From positions 26,891,681 through 26,955,680 of the forward strand of contig CM025849.1 of the NCBI GenBank assembly GCA_003952965.2: DNA of 64,000 nt. Direction: 5' to 3'. The notes beneath the pieces were generated by a model. That model saw only the letters and a list, made by a program, of their open reading frames with translations, searched no databases and had not been told where the DNA came from. The position numbers and the translations under genes are program-made. The DNA is from Morella rubra (taxonomy: Eukaryota; Streptophyta; Magnoliopsida; Fagales; Myricaceae). Shown here piece by piece: positions 22,733-34,624 of this stretch (position 1 is the first letter of the stretch; each line of letters opens with the position of its first letter).

Positions 22733-23800
22733 TTTTTTTTTTTTTTAATGAAACAACCTAATATTATATATTGAGAAAACAAGAGGAAACAAACATACGG
22801 ACGAAGAAAAAGAATTCAAGAAAGTTTAGTTCCATTAAATTTCTAGAGGTCGCCATTATGAAGAAAGGAGAAGGGGATCACTCCTATAAAAGAATGAGCT
22901 GCTGCCTAAGCGGTAAGCGAATGATCCATAAAATTCTCTTCCCTGAGGGATCTTAACAAAAGACCAACAAGGAAAGTTTTAAAGAAGATCAATAAAGTTA
23001 AGAACAATAGAGTGGATCTTCCAGGGTATTAATAGGGATAGAGAAGCCAAATGCAAGCTATTAACAACTAGAACCGAGTCCCCTGTAAAGATCAAATTTG
23101 AGAGATGAAGATCTTTTTGCCTTAGAGATAGCCAAGAAGGCTGCTTCCGCCTCACCAATCAACAGATCCACAGCTGAAGATTTTGCAATCCAAGCATTCA
23201 AAATATTTCCATCAGAGTGGAAGAGCACCGTAGCCGCCACAGAGAAGGTGGGGTAAGATGGCTACATCAAAGGTCAATTTGTGAAAATTATTACGAGTAA
23301 AACAATTTGTTGGGATCTGGCGGTGTACAGAGGGGGAGACCTTCCAAGCCACAACATGCTGGCGAAAAATCTTAAAATCATAGCAAATAATTGAAAATCA
23401 TGAGACTCAGGTTCCGGAATCCCAAGGAGGTGAGGAGGGTCTAGGATGACCTATATCCACTGAGTGATTGGACTCGAACCAAACACTTCCACATAGAGTG
23501 GCCAAGGGGCAAGGCGCCAAATCAAACGGGAGTAAGAGCAATAGGAAAAAAGGTGGTTAATCGATTCTTCTGAGGCTCCACAAAGGGGGCAAAGAAGCTC
23601 ACCAATGATATGGTCCCGAATCTTTTCAGCTATTTTCACCTGAGTGGGCAAGACATCTCAAGCCACCTTCCGGAGAAAGAATTTTAAACGTTCCTACATA
23701 TTAAGCCTCCAAATTTTTTTCCATGCAACGGGAGGGGTTGAGCCCAAGGGAGGATCCCGAACAGCAGCAGAGCATGACTTCGCATTAAATCGAATCCACA
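22733..23800 (-). mobile_element. 3' end of a LINE (non-LTR) retrotransposon, degenerate
   Basis: On the minus strand about 23450-23790 encodes a reverse-transcriptase zinc-binding region (PTQVKIAEKI, LCPLCGASEESINHLFSYC, IWRLAPWP), the zf-RVT domain that follows the RT in plant LINEs. Downstream (about 23060-23260) is an RNase H-like stretch with FHSDGNILNAWIAKSSA and EAEAAFLAISKA. The element ends in a poly(A) tail, seen as the T run at about 22731-22747 of the plus strand. Stops and frame changes interrupt it, and the reverse-transcriptase part is missing, as is usual for 5'-truncated LINE copies. Confidence 0.8.
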
Positions 23801-25690
23801 CGAACAACGAAGAAGAATGCCACTATCAATAGAGCACTTCATTGTTTTTGAAATCAAACTAGCAGCGAGACGAGAGAAAAGAGTCCCACGATATTGATAC
23901 AGCTCTACTGTTATTCTCGTATCTTTTTGTGCGAGAAAATTTTGTTGTATTGGAATTCTGAGTTTGAGTGTTGTATTATCATTCTTTGTACTCAAGTCTT
24001 TTTTTATAATGAATTTTCTTTTGAATTTTTGTCAGTAAATTTTAAACTCGAATCACTTAAATTTTAGTATTTTATGTGATTACCGTTGATTTTATTCTTA
24101 TTTCTCTATTCCGACATGCTGAATATTTATTCTGAACAAAAATTAACACGAGTCGCAGGACTCAGCAGCGCATGAGATATTCAATTTGTACTCCTTAAGT
24201 TAAATGACCGTCCTGTCACTAGGGATATTTAATTCTTACCCATTACAAACTGGCAAGTCAACAAACATGTGAAACCATATGGATCCCTCTCATATATATA
24301 TTATTATAATCTGGACCTGTTTGAGACAATAAGCCGGCCAAATTTAGAAACCAGAAAATCGGCAGGAAAATATCGATTTGAGATAAGAGTCAATGGATTA
24401 CTTGCGATATCCTATATATTTGTTTATCCTGAATAATTGCTGCTTAAGTAACTTTGATCTTATCAATTCAGCCGGCCAACTTCAAGGAAGTAGCTAGAAA
24501 ATTCTGCAAGTGGGTATGAGGTCTTCGTCAATGGATGACTTTGATCACATATATATTTTCTATGTTTAATTATCATGAGCCATCTTAGAAAATTCTACCA
24601 TTGGACGTGAATCCTTGTCAATTACATCATCTGAGTAAAAATCAAGAAACGGAGATCTCTTCTACAGTAATTGTATTCAAGATAAACATAGAAGATGGCG
24701 AACTGGTTTAGGAGATTGTATGAAATAATTCTTCAAAATCAGTTGTTTAGATATTTATTTATTTAGATGTCACGTCTATTTATTGTTTGTTGGGTATTAT
24801 GTTATAATATAGGATATTATATTGATAATATTGAGTGACATTGTAGAAAAATCATGTCAATGATTATTGAATCAAAAGCGATATGCATGATTTTTCAATT
24901 TCTTGGTTTACTTGACAGTTGTTCTAGACCGATGAATATTTTTATGTACAAATATGTCTACACTCATATTGTACCTTTATTAAATATGATAATAGACATC
25001 GTCATTTAGATTATGACCTTAAGTAAACGAGTGAATAAGAATACATGCACTGAACAAGATCCAGTATGGATTCCTTTTGAAAGTGGTCACTGATAGTAAG
25101 AAGGTATTCAGCATAATGTGCTTACGATATCCTTATAACTGAGAGGTTTGTACATAGTTGTTTGTTGTGTACTTATGCTTTGACTGAGTTATTTGGTGAT
25201 AATCTTTATAGATCAAATATTCCAAACAAAGTTGGGATTTGCGCATGATAAATAAGCTTATATAAATGCTCAATAAGGAATCAATCAGTTTGTTAATGAG
25301 TAGTATATTCAGTATATCTTTGGAATGTAGCATGATGAAATGATAGATAAGCAAATAATTGTTAGTAAAAGGGATTTCACAAATAAATCTCATCTTCTTG
25401 GGGTCCATTATAATATGTTGATAGACATAATCGCAATTAATAGAAACTCAAAATTCATAATAAAAATGTAAAAGGAAAAAAATGAAAAAGAGTTTTTTTA
25501 TGTGATCTTATGACCGAGATCTAAGATCGCTAACGATCTCACATCATTTCACTGCTAGGGTTTTATTTAAAAGAGTGATTACATTAGAGCTTGGCACAAA
25601 GTTGGCCATCATGACTTTAAGAGAATCCTATGACGGTTACGAAGGGTGGAGAAAAATGAGGCAAAATATTTAGACTGCTAAATTATGAGA
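23801..25690. other. AT-rich intergenic DNA, no gene
   Basis: No open frame with a recognisable domain. At 24390-24620 there are phrases shared with the downstream flank of the resistance gene (18000-18240). The remainder to 25690 is AT-rich. Confidence 0.45.
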
Positions 25691-25790
25691 TCTACAATAC
25701 TTGAAGATTAACGAAGATGGAACAAATAATAAGGCGTTGCTTTGGAAAAGTGGAAATAGATGGGCGACGTTTTCTTGTGGAGAAAGCACT

Positions 25791-25975
25791 GGCCCAAAAG
25801 ATGATTTTGGACCTTCTCGAATTTGGGCCTTAATGATGGTTGTAATTGGACGCGTTGAAGTTCATGTGGGCTTTGAATGGGCCATGTTGTCATTTAAAAT
25901 GCTAAGGAACAAGCAAGATAGCCGAAGCCCAAAATCCAAACTTATTTTAAAATGAAGCAAATGAACTCAACCCTA
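25791..25975 (+). promoter_or_regulatory. RCL1 promoter: clustered site II motifs and telo-box-like element
   Basis: Within 260 bp before the RCL1 ATG there are five TGGGCC/TGGGCT (site II) motifs in either orientation, at 25791-25796, 25824-25829, 25867-25872, 25878-25883 and 25926-25931, and an AACCCTA telo-box-like motif at 25969-25975. Site II plus telo-box is the known promoter signature of plant ribosomal-protein and ribosome-biogenesis genes, read by TCP factors and others. It fits RCL1's job. No clear TATA box is present, also typical of this class. Confidence 0.65.
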
Positions 25976-26046
25976 GCGCTTCTGTTCGTCCATGATCTGA
26001 ACTTGGAGCTCAGAGAGACAGAGAGAAGAGAGAAGAGAGAACGGAG

Positions 26047-29000
26047 ATGGGGAAGACGACGTACAAGAGGCTCAAGGGGAGCCAGAACCTAAGGCAAAGG
26101 CTTTTACTGTCAACGCTCTCGTCGAGTCCTGTTTTGATAGAGGACATCCGCGCCGAAGAGACTCTGCCCGGCCTCCGCCCTCACGAGGTCTCCCTCCTCC
26201 GCTTGTTCGAGAAGGTCTCTGATGACTGCGCTGTTGAAATCAACGAAACAGGTAAAGTTTTATAAATTGCTTCAAAAGCTCTTGTAAATTCACTAGAAGA
26301 AGATAAAATATTTTCTGTACTCATATTATTAGGACTGATAGGGAAGATAATAGTGAGTATGTCCTGGCTGCTAAATTGTGTATAATTTGTGTTGGTATTT
26401 TATTTGTTCGGTGCGTGGCAGGGACCAAACTTAAGTACAAGCCTGGCATTGTGATGGGTGGGAGACATATTCTGCATGACTGTGGTGTTAGTCGGTCCAT
26501 TGGGTATTTCTTGGAGCCATTGATTTTGCTTGGTTTGTTTGCCAAAAAACCCCTCACTATAAGGCTCAAAGGTACCATTTCTCTCGGACCCCTTGATTGT
26601 TCTGTATTTCTTTTTCGTTTGACTTGTTATTGTTGTTGGTCATCGGATTCTGCTCTGAGGTGTTGTTTAATACGTATGTAGTCTGAGCTAGAGCTTTTAG
26701 AAGACGTCACTTTATGGGCAGTATGCTGCTGACAGACAGATAATATTCTGTGTGTATATAAAACTTTTGAGAAGAGGAAACGAGAGATATCACTTTGTGC
26801 TAGCAAGAAATATTGGCAGCAGGTTTTGAAACAGAATAAAGGAAATAGCGATTTCAATGGTTTAGAACTCTGGTAACGGTATTTCAAGTGGATCATTGTC
26901 TTTGTCGTTGGAATGGTTAAAAATTTTGATTAATGAAGTGTTGGATAAAAAAAATAAAAAGAAGAGAAAAGAAAAAAGACAAAGTGAGCCTCAGCTTGAA
27001 ATGATGGTCCATGACTCACGTGACGCAAGCAAAAGATATTGGATACTCAACATTTGCTTTCCTATTTATGTTATATATGATATATGCTGTTTGTTTCAGG
27101 AATTACAAATGACTCCAAGGACCCATCTGTGGATACTTTCCGTTCAACTACCTTGCCCTTGTTAAAGCGCTTTGGAGTTCCTTTGGAAGGATTGAATTTG
27201 AAAATAGAGAGTCGTGGATCTCCTCCTCATGGAGGTGGAGAGGTTGTTTTGGCAATACCAATTGTTCAAAGCCTAAATGTGAGTTTTTGGGTATCTATTA
27301 GCAGATCGTGTATTTTTCAGTTGTCTTATATGATTTTGTTCACAGGCAGTCACCTGGACTGATGTTGGAATGGTTAAGAGGATTAGAGGGGTTACTTTCT
27401 CAACCAAGGTGTCTTCCCAGTTTGAAAATTCTATGATACATGCCGCTCGTGGAATTTTCAATAACTTTATTCCAGATGTTCACATCTTTACTGACCATAA
27501 AGCAGGCCTACAAGCTGGATTGTATGTCTCCTTTTTAAGTGGATAGCATTAGTTTGTTCACTTCAAGAGCATATTTTACTGAAATTCTATTGTATATCAA
27601 GTTACTCAAGCAAGTAGTTTGGCTCATGTAGAGAATAATGATATGTTTTATGGCAGCTCACCTGGCTATGGAATTTCACTTGTTGCGGAAACTACTGCTG
27701 GTTGCTTCATCTCTGCTGATACTGCTATTGCTTATGCACGGGCAGAAGAAACAGGTGATATTGAAGACGAGAAAAAAGAGTTAATGCCTCCTACAGAGGT
27801 TGGTGAACAAATTGCTTCTGTTCTACTTGGGGAAATTGAGCAAGGTGGAGTGGTGGATTCAACGCATCAGGTTTGTGTTCTATCATTGTTCCAGTTTTAA
27901 TCTTCTTGAGACCTCCACTTTGTCAATAGTTTTATTTTGATATGTCAGTGAGCTGTGTCTAATTTGTCGGACAAAATTGGCCTTTGTTTTACTGGTTCAC
28001 TAGCAGTTTTCCTTTCCCCTTCCAGAGTAGGCGCCTTAAAATGGTTCCTTTATAATGAGTTATGGCTCTAGATTTGCCATGTCTTTGTTTGGATGCTGGA
28101 ATAAGAGATTGGCTGGTATTAGTGCTTATATGAGACATGAATGAACTTTGTGTGTGTTAAATTTCTGAAGCTTGATACTTCCTGTAAAACTTACCATAGT
28201 CATAGGTGCAAGAAAATGTATAGCTTTTCCTCGTGATAGATTTTAAATTAGAAGTATCATAACCCTTTCAGCCTTGGATTATGATTTTTTATTTGTATTT
28301 TATTATCTAGAAATTATTTAGGTTTTGCTTGTTGGAATTTATTCTTGATCCACTTGGACTTAATGAGATTCTTATTGTGCCAAAGTTTTTGTATTTTCAC
28401 GATGCATTATGAATGATCTAACCTCGTGAAATTAGCTTAAGGGCTTTAAAAAGCATGCTAAATGTAAGACAATCAAGTATTTGGAATAGAAAGTCAATCC
28501 CTTCCTAAAGTTTTTGAAATTGTTGAGAAAACCAAGATTGCTTATACACATCTTTAGTTCAAAGCTTAGAACTTGACTTGTTTGCACTCTCCTTAAATTA
28601 CCTTTGAGGAGCTATAAGGAGAGCTCCTGTTAATTTCACCATAAGATGGCCTTTTGACGATTCCGGTCATTCCAGGATGATTGTAGGGGTCCCTCTAATT
28701 TGGGGTATGTATACTTATTTCCCTCTAAAGACATGGCTATTGTACGTCCACATAGTGATACAGAACTCTGACTGCAAAATCCTGGATTCTTAATTTCAAA
28801 ATAGATCCATCTCAATATTGTTTTCCAACTTGTAACATGGTGCGTTTCATGAAGAAATGGGCGCAGAAGTTGGATATAAGTTTGAATTTTACTACTGATG
28901 AGAATACCAAAACCCAAAGAGTTTGTAATGCATTCTGGTAATGATGGGTTCTATTCATTGTTGGTAATCTATCCCCTCTGATTATCTTTGCTGTTATGAC

Positions 29001-29220
29001 TGCTTTGCAGGGTTTGTTATTTCTTCTTTGTGCCCTGTGTCCACAAGATGTTTCAAAGGTTCGCGTAGCAAAGCTTTCGCCGTATGGAATAGAAACACTA
29101 AGACACATTCGAGATTTTCTAGGTGTTAAATTCGTTATCAAGCCGGATCCATCCACAGGGACGGTTGTACTGAAATGTGTTGGTTGTGGATTGACGAACC
29201 TATCTAGAAAGGTCTCATGA
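26047..29220 (+). CDS. RCL1: RCL1, RNA 3'-terminal phosphate cyclase-like protein
   Basis: Six exons with GT-AG introns: 26047-26251, 26422-26571, 27100-27278, 27346-27521, 27657-27870 and 29011-29220. Joined they give 377 codons and a stop, close to the 375 residues expected for plant RCL1. The protein starts MGKTTYKRLKGSQNLRQRL. Other conserved pieces are GGRHILHDCGVSRSIGYFLE, GSPPHGGGEV, RGVTFSTKVSSQFENSMI, GFSPGYGIS across the exon 4/5 junction, VGEQIASVLLGEIEQGGVVD and PYGIETLRHIRDFL. RCL1 has the cyclase fold but no cyclase activity. It acts in the nucleolus in the small-subunit processome with BMS1 and is needed for early pre-rRNA cleavage and 18S rRNA formation. All junction phases match and no lesion is visible. 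A truncated copy of its promoter and first codons lies at 11420-11775. Confidence 0.95.
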
Positions 29221-30149
29221 TGACAGCATTAACTAGTGAACTAGTGGTCATGCCAGTTGATGTGTCTCATGAAAGTCAAGGTGTTCTGAATGATCCCAAC
29301 ACGCATCGACTGGGAAAGAATTTTGCTGTGCTGGCTTCATGTTCTGCCGAGTTGAAAATTGGATGTGATCATGTTTGTCGACAAAGATATACGAGTACAG
29401 GTTGTTCAAAACATGTGTTATAGAGTTGAATATCCTCTTGAAATGGATATCTGAGACATGATTAACAGATGCTGTAGAGTTTGTTCAGGATGAAGTTCAA
29501 TAGAACCTACAAGAATGTGGATGGTTAATTTATTGGCACGAGTTCGGGTTTGTCTGAGTCATGTTTTGGCAAAGCAAGAGAGGAATTAGAATCTGTTTAC
29601 TGGGATTCTAGATATAGCAATCAGTTTTTCTGATTTTAATGCTTCAAAAATGTGATTTTTTCAAGGTAGAGAAAAATTCTCAATCTGATTTGAAGCTCAT
29701 TGGATGAGCATAGATCTGAGTATACTGTTTATTTGTTTGTAAATGGTTAAAATTTCTGAATTTAATTTATATAAATAATGTTTTACACGTTATCTACTTG
29801 CAAACATCATTCAGAGGCATTGAGCTACTGTATTCAGCAAATATATAGAAACTCTGAATTTCAGAAAAAGATCACCTAAATTTAAAATCCATTAAATTTC
29901 AGGAGGTGAAAGTGAGGTTGACTGACTAAAATGACTCTTCAAGATAAAATTAGAAAAAATAAAATATAAATAGTATTAAAAGTTTTATTTTTCTTTTAAT
30001 TTCTCAAATTTTTAGCAAATAAAATATAAATAGTATTAAAGGTTTTCTTTTTCTTTTTAATTTTCTTAAATTTTTAATAATTTTTTCTTAGAACATCTCT
30101 CGGTCAATTTCTCAAACCTCCCAGAGACAGCAGGTTTCGAAAGTTCGAG
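29221..30149. other. RCL1 3' region and intergenic DNA
   Basis: The first few hundred bases are probably the RCL1 3' untranslated region. Near 29950-30070 two similar AT-rich words (AAATAAAATATAAATAGTATTAAA) are repeated about 60 bp apart. No gene. Confidence 0.45.
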
Positions 30150-30497
30150 ACCTCATCTCTCCTCGAGACAACAGGTTTCGAAACTTCCAAGACCTAAGCC
30201 CTGTCTGACCCTGCTGTCCTCTGCAATTGGCTTCTGCCCTCGGCGACTTGGCCAATCTTTACTCCTCCAAGGGCTTCTCTCTCAAAGCTGACGACATTTT
30301 CAGCCCCGCTCTTCGAACACAAGCTTCTTATCGGTACCGTCTTGCTTTTCCATTGATTTGTTTTGGTCTTTCTTCCTGTTTATGCTTGGTTGCCGAAAAT
30401 GAGGAACGAGAATAGAGGAAATAAGAAAACTTGAATTTTACTTCGTTCAATTGTTTGCTGTATGATAAATGACATGAAAGAACCGGAATCTTGAAAG
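30150..30497 (+). pseudogene. Duplicated exon 1 and intron start of the R3HCC1L-like gene
   Basis: In plus orientation this copies the end of exon 1 and the start of intron 1 of the minus-strand gene at 34625-39864. Codons for LYSSKGFSLKADD are kept, and the match runs on into the intron (TTGAATTTTACTTCGTTCAATTG). Small indels break the frame before and after that stretch, the original start codon is absent and no other exon follows. It is a dead fragment, in inverted orientation to its source 9.4 kb away. Confidence 0.85.
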
Positions 30498-30868
30498 CGG
30501 GCATGTAATAAGTTGACCCTGTCCTGATCATGAGTGAAATGTCTGCTATTTAAGCTATAAAATTAAATGGCATGCAGCTAGCTAGGATAATAGTGTTAGA
30601 GATGTAATTAAAATTAAAAAAAAATTATGTTCTCTTATCAGTTTAAGTTCACGAAAGAAGTGGTAAATTCATATGGTATTAGAGTGAATATTCTGAATTC
30701 GAGATATGATTTCGCACTTTACTTAAGAAAAGTTTGGCAAGAGAAAGAGCGTTAGAAAATATAAATTAAATAATATAGCAAGTCTCACACGAATACTTAC
30801 CGTATGTGCTCATTTTGTTTTTGATGAGATATTTATAAGCTAGTTACATTAAAAGCATCAAGAGCTGC
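30498..30868. other. Short AT-rich interval
   Basis: Nothing recognisable between the duplicated exon and the hAT element. Confidence 0.5.
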
Positions 30869-30876
30869 AGTATTCC

Positions 30877-30923
30877 CAGAGGCGGAGCCAAGGGGGTGTG
30901 AGGGCAACCGCCCCAGTAGCTCC

Positions 30924-30954
<31 letters not shown>

Positions 30955-32054
30955 GTTATTAAGAAGCAGGCTTGCCCACACTGGCCCAGACTTGCTTCCA
31001 GGGCCAGTGGGGGCGGGGCGGGGCCAGCGGGGGCGCACCCACTGGCCTAGTCCCGTGTGGCCTGCTTCTTTAATTTTTTTTTTTTTTTTTTTTTAAATCA
31101 GAGGGTGAAACAGTGCCGTTTCACTCTCTGATTTTTAAAAAAAATTTGCACGCCTCTCTCTCTCTCTCACTTTCTGCGATCTCTCTGGCTCTCCCTCAGC
31201 CCAACAGCCCTCACGCCTCTCTCTCACTCACTGCTCACTGTTGCCACTGCCATTGCCCCGCCCGCCATCCCCGACAAACCGCCGACGCCGCCCAACCCAA
31301 GTAAGCCCACGGCCCACCTGCCCACCATCTCTCTCATTCTCTTGTTTTTTTTCCCAATAATCTCACATCTCACCTCTACTCTCAGGTGCCGCCCACCGGC
31401 CAGCACCACTGGTCCACCAGCCACCGAAACTCTCTGCCGACTACCTGACTGCCTCTCCACTTCAGGTATGTGCAATTTAGACTATTTAGTTTAATTTAAT
31501 TTTTCACAAATTTTAATCATTTCATGATTAATTTCTTATTTCTCGTGATTAGTTGTTTACTTTTATTTTATTTTTTCTACTACTGCATGATTAATTTCTC
31601 ATGATTTAGTTTAATTTTATTCGAATTTCTCATGATTTATCATTTATGATTATCAGATTATGTGCTTATAGTTATGGACTATGGTGCTGTTGTGCTGATT
31701 TTTTTTTGTTTTTAAGGTTTTTCTTGGCTGAATGGCTGTTTCAATCATTCAGTGTTAATACTTCTGACTTGATGCTTAATTGCTTATGGTTGTTTCAATA
31801 TTGGACTATTTGGTAATGTATATTTTATTACCTTTTGTGTCTATACTGTCTTTATTGTCTTTATGTGAAAGAATTTTAGACGTGAGAGTATTTGCTTCTA
31901 GAGGAGCAAAAAAAGGCGTCTTTGCTTCTAATCTATTAGACCCAATTCATTTAAACTACTTCCGACACTTTTTACATTATATGGAAAAAAATTTTTTGGT
32001 AATTTTGCCTTAGAAATTCGACCCCACTCATTTTATATCCTAGACACGCCACTG
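30877..32054. mobile_element. Non-autonomous hAT element, perfect 8-bp target duplication
   Basis: The 1178-bp element starts CAGAGGCGGAGCC and ends ACACGCCACTG. It is flanked by a perfect 8-bp direct repeat AGTATTCC at 30869-30876 and 32055-32062. The left part is GC-rich with long T runs and the inverted words GCAGGC/GCCTGC around 30968 and 31068. The middle has CT-rich and CCGCCGACGCCGCCC-type sequence that looks like a captured or leader region, and the right part is AT-rich. No transposase is encoded. It shares the phrases GGCCAGCACCAC(T/C)GGTCCACC and TTTTATATCCTAGA with the short element at 17375-17683, so both belong to one family. Confidence 0.88.
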
Positions 32055-32130
32055 AGTATTCCATCATTTGAATTAGTCAAATTTATTTGCATTTTTCAAG
32101 ATGTGACGGCCAGTAGTGCTTGAAGACTTT

Positions 32131-32280
32131 TAAGTGGTGTTTGATTGTTAAAATTTTGCGTTTGTGAAAAAAGTAAAGAGAAAGATGATTTGAATGAATT
32201 TTTTATATTTTTTTGGAGTGAAAATTAATAATTTGATGGGGAGAAAGAATTTTGTGTAATTATTTTATTAGGACCCAGAA
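32131..32280. mobile_element. Probable MITE relic, GGTRTTTGATTGT family
   Basis: Starts AGTGGTGTTTGATTGT and continues AT-rich with AAAGTAAAGAGAAAGATGATTTGAATGA. A similar terminus in opposite orientation occurs at about 63510 (CAATCAAATACCACT). The right end is not sharp. Confidence 0.35.
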
Positions 32281-32357
32281 CATCTCCTTAAGACTTATGT
32301 ACCAAATATTATCTCGTGCGTAATGGGGAAATAGAGACTGGCTCAATGACTCCCTCC

Positions 32358-32364
32358 ATATATA
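32358..32364 (+). promoter_or_regulatory. TATA box of the germin-like locus
   Basis: TATATAG about 85 bp before the ATG at 32446, followed by a leader with no intervening ATG. It suggests the locus could once, and perhaps still, be transcribed. Confidence 0.4.
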
Positions 32365-32445
32365 GAAGATTTTCCAGAACACATTTCTCACCCCTCACGA
32401 AAAACAAGAGTTGCAGAATACTAAAAGCTAGAGAAAGCCTCAACG

Positions 32446-33303
32446 ATGGAGAAAGGTGTTCCTAAGTACCTCGTAACTGTGCTCCTATTTGTTTTGACCT
32501 GCTCCCTTGCCTCTACTTCTGACCCTAGTCCCCTTCAAGACTTTTGTGTTGCGACCAAAGATTCTGATGGTATGTACACAGAAATATTAGTATGTTCTTT
32601 TGGAATCATTGATCTCACATGTGTAATATTGTTTTTCATCATAACAGGAATTCACACATATATCAAGAGGTTATTCTTTAGGGTGACATTGACATAGGAG
32701 TTAGAACTTGACATGCTTCAATCTTGAATAATTTGTGATAGTAACCTACTCTTATTTTTGCAGAATTCGTGAACGAAAAGTTTTGCAATGACCCGAAGCG
32801 TGTTACTGCTAATGATTTCTTCTTCTCGGGACTAGACAAGCCCCGTGACACCTCAAATAGGCAGGGGTCAAATGTTACTGTTGTGAACGTGAAAAATTTA
32901 GCAAGCCTGAACACACTAGGCATATCCGTGGCTCACATTGACTTTGCACCACATGGTCTAAATCCTCCACCCACCCACCCTTGTGGCACTAAGGTAAGAG
33001 TGGTCCTATTAGATACTCTTTACATTGGCTTTGTCACATCTAACACAAATAACTGCCTCTTCACTAAAGTTCTAGATAAGGGAGACATCTTCGTGTTCCC
33101 AATTGGTCTCATTCACTTCGAGTGGAATGTGGGAAATACCAATGCTCTTGTATTTGCCGCTCTCAGCAACTAGAATCTTAAGGTGATCACTATAGTCAAC
33201 GCAGTATTTGGTGCTGATCCTCCCATCAATCTTGATGTTCTGGCCAAGGCCTTCTAAGTAGACAAGAATGTGATTAACTATCTTGAGCATCAGTTCAAAT
33301 GAT
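32446..33303 (+). pseudogene. Germin-like protein pseudogene (cupin)
   Basis: Exon 1 (32446-32569) encodes a signal peptide (KYLVTVLLFVLTCSLAST) and the start of the germin domain. Exon 2 begins at 32764 and carries [48 protein letters not shown] and [19 protein letters not shown]. Germin-like proteins are secreted Mn-binding cupins with oxalate oxidase or superoxide dismutase activity. This copy is broken. An in-frame TAG at 33171-33173 interrupts the frame after AALSN, and a TAA follows near 33256, where family members have Gln codons. In the first cupin motif the usual HTH...E metal ligands read PTH...K, so two of the metal-binding residues are lost. Homology continues past both stops to about 33303. 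Confidence 0.9.
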
Positions 33304-34624
33304 GAAACCTAAAGAAGTAAAAATACAAATACATAGCCATAGTTAACCATCGGACGCTTTAGGTTATAAATTGAGGTTTTCTAAGATTCCCTTGTAACGT
33401 CATACCAATAAATATAGTGAAATGAGATGGTTCCTTTATCTCTTCTTCTTCTTTTAGTTTCCATAGCGTGGTAGCAGAGTTTCATCAACTTCTCAATTAA
33501 AATTAAATGCCTTTCAAATCTACGAATTAAAGTTGAGATATCACTTGCAACTGCCCGTGATTCTTCTTCTGCAAAAATAAGTAATAATCAGAGAAGACAA
33601 AAATATGGATTCAAAACTAATTGCAAAAGTCCAACATCATTGCATAATGTGAAGAAGTTACTCAGTCGAACCCGTGTTTATACGTTCGACCGGTAAAGAC
33701 TGGAGTGATAAAAAAAAAAGTACTGGAGTTGCATAATTTGGAAATTATTGATTGGACTTATGAGTCCATTTTCTTTGTGTAGGCCTAATAACCGGGATAG
33801 TTGAATCTAGTGGTAAAGAGCCTGTTTAGTGTACTAAACCATCCTTTTTCTTATATAAAGAAATTTATAATTTGCCTAAAAAATAATTTATGATTTAGAC
33901 GAGTAATTTTTTAACTACTATGATGTCAAAGGACTTGAGACAAACAGCAAATTGAGTCATACGATTTAAGATTTTCTCTAATTTTCTGTTTCGAATTTCA
34001 TGATACAATTTAGAGAAATAAATACAATATGTGAACCTTAAACTATTTAATATTATTTATATAAAATTTCAAACAGTACATAAACTATATTATGAGATCT
34101 ACTTGTTGTGTCTATCTCTCTTTAGATTGCAGTTTGCACCATGCAATTTAGACACAAAGTCTTACCAATGAACAATAAATGGCACTTGAGAGTCCAAACT
34201 CCTGTTGGCTAAGTGTCAATGAATACAAGAAGTTTCTATTCACGGTCCAGATGCCGGAGGCATTGGGAGGGCTCAATGAGACATATCTGTTGGACATTGA
34301 CCAGAAGTTGCAAGAAATTCAATTTTTTCTTATGAAAGAAGTTTCCAAAAAATCCGCACTACATATCTACCTGTTCAAACACTGCCCAAAAGTGCGCATG
34401 TTTGGTGCTCTTAGGAATCAACGGGTATGGTGCCGTCAATCCAGTTATTAGTGTATCACAAAATGTTTGGAAAGAACAATACTGTTTTAGCACATAAAAG
34501 TGTGACGGAGAAAGCCCTAGATGACTCGAGTGAAAAAATCAAGATACTCTATGGTAAATCCCTAGAATCTGAGGTATATTTGAGTATGGTGCCGTCAATC
34601 CAGATATTAGGACAGGAAGACAAC
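33304..34624. other. Intergenic DNA before the 3' end of the R3HCC1L-like gene
   Basis: No supported gene. A 90-codon plus-strand frame at 34179-34451 has no recognisable domain. A ~25-bp phrase TATGGTGCCGTCAATCCAG occurs twice (about 34425 and 34587). The 34400-34624 part probably includes the 3' untranslated region of the minus-strand gene. Confidence 0.4.

Noticed and set aside
33770..33860. tRNA-like or SINE-like phrase (AGTGGTAAAGAGCCTG)
   Set aside because: Only a partial box A-like word; no box B and no A-rich tail.
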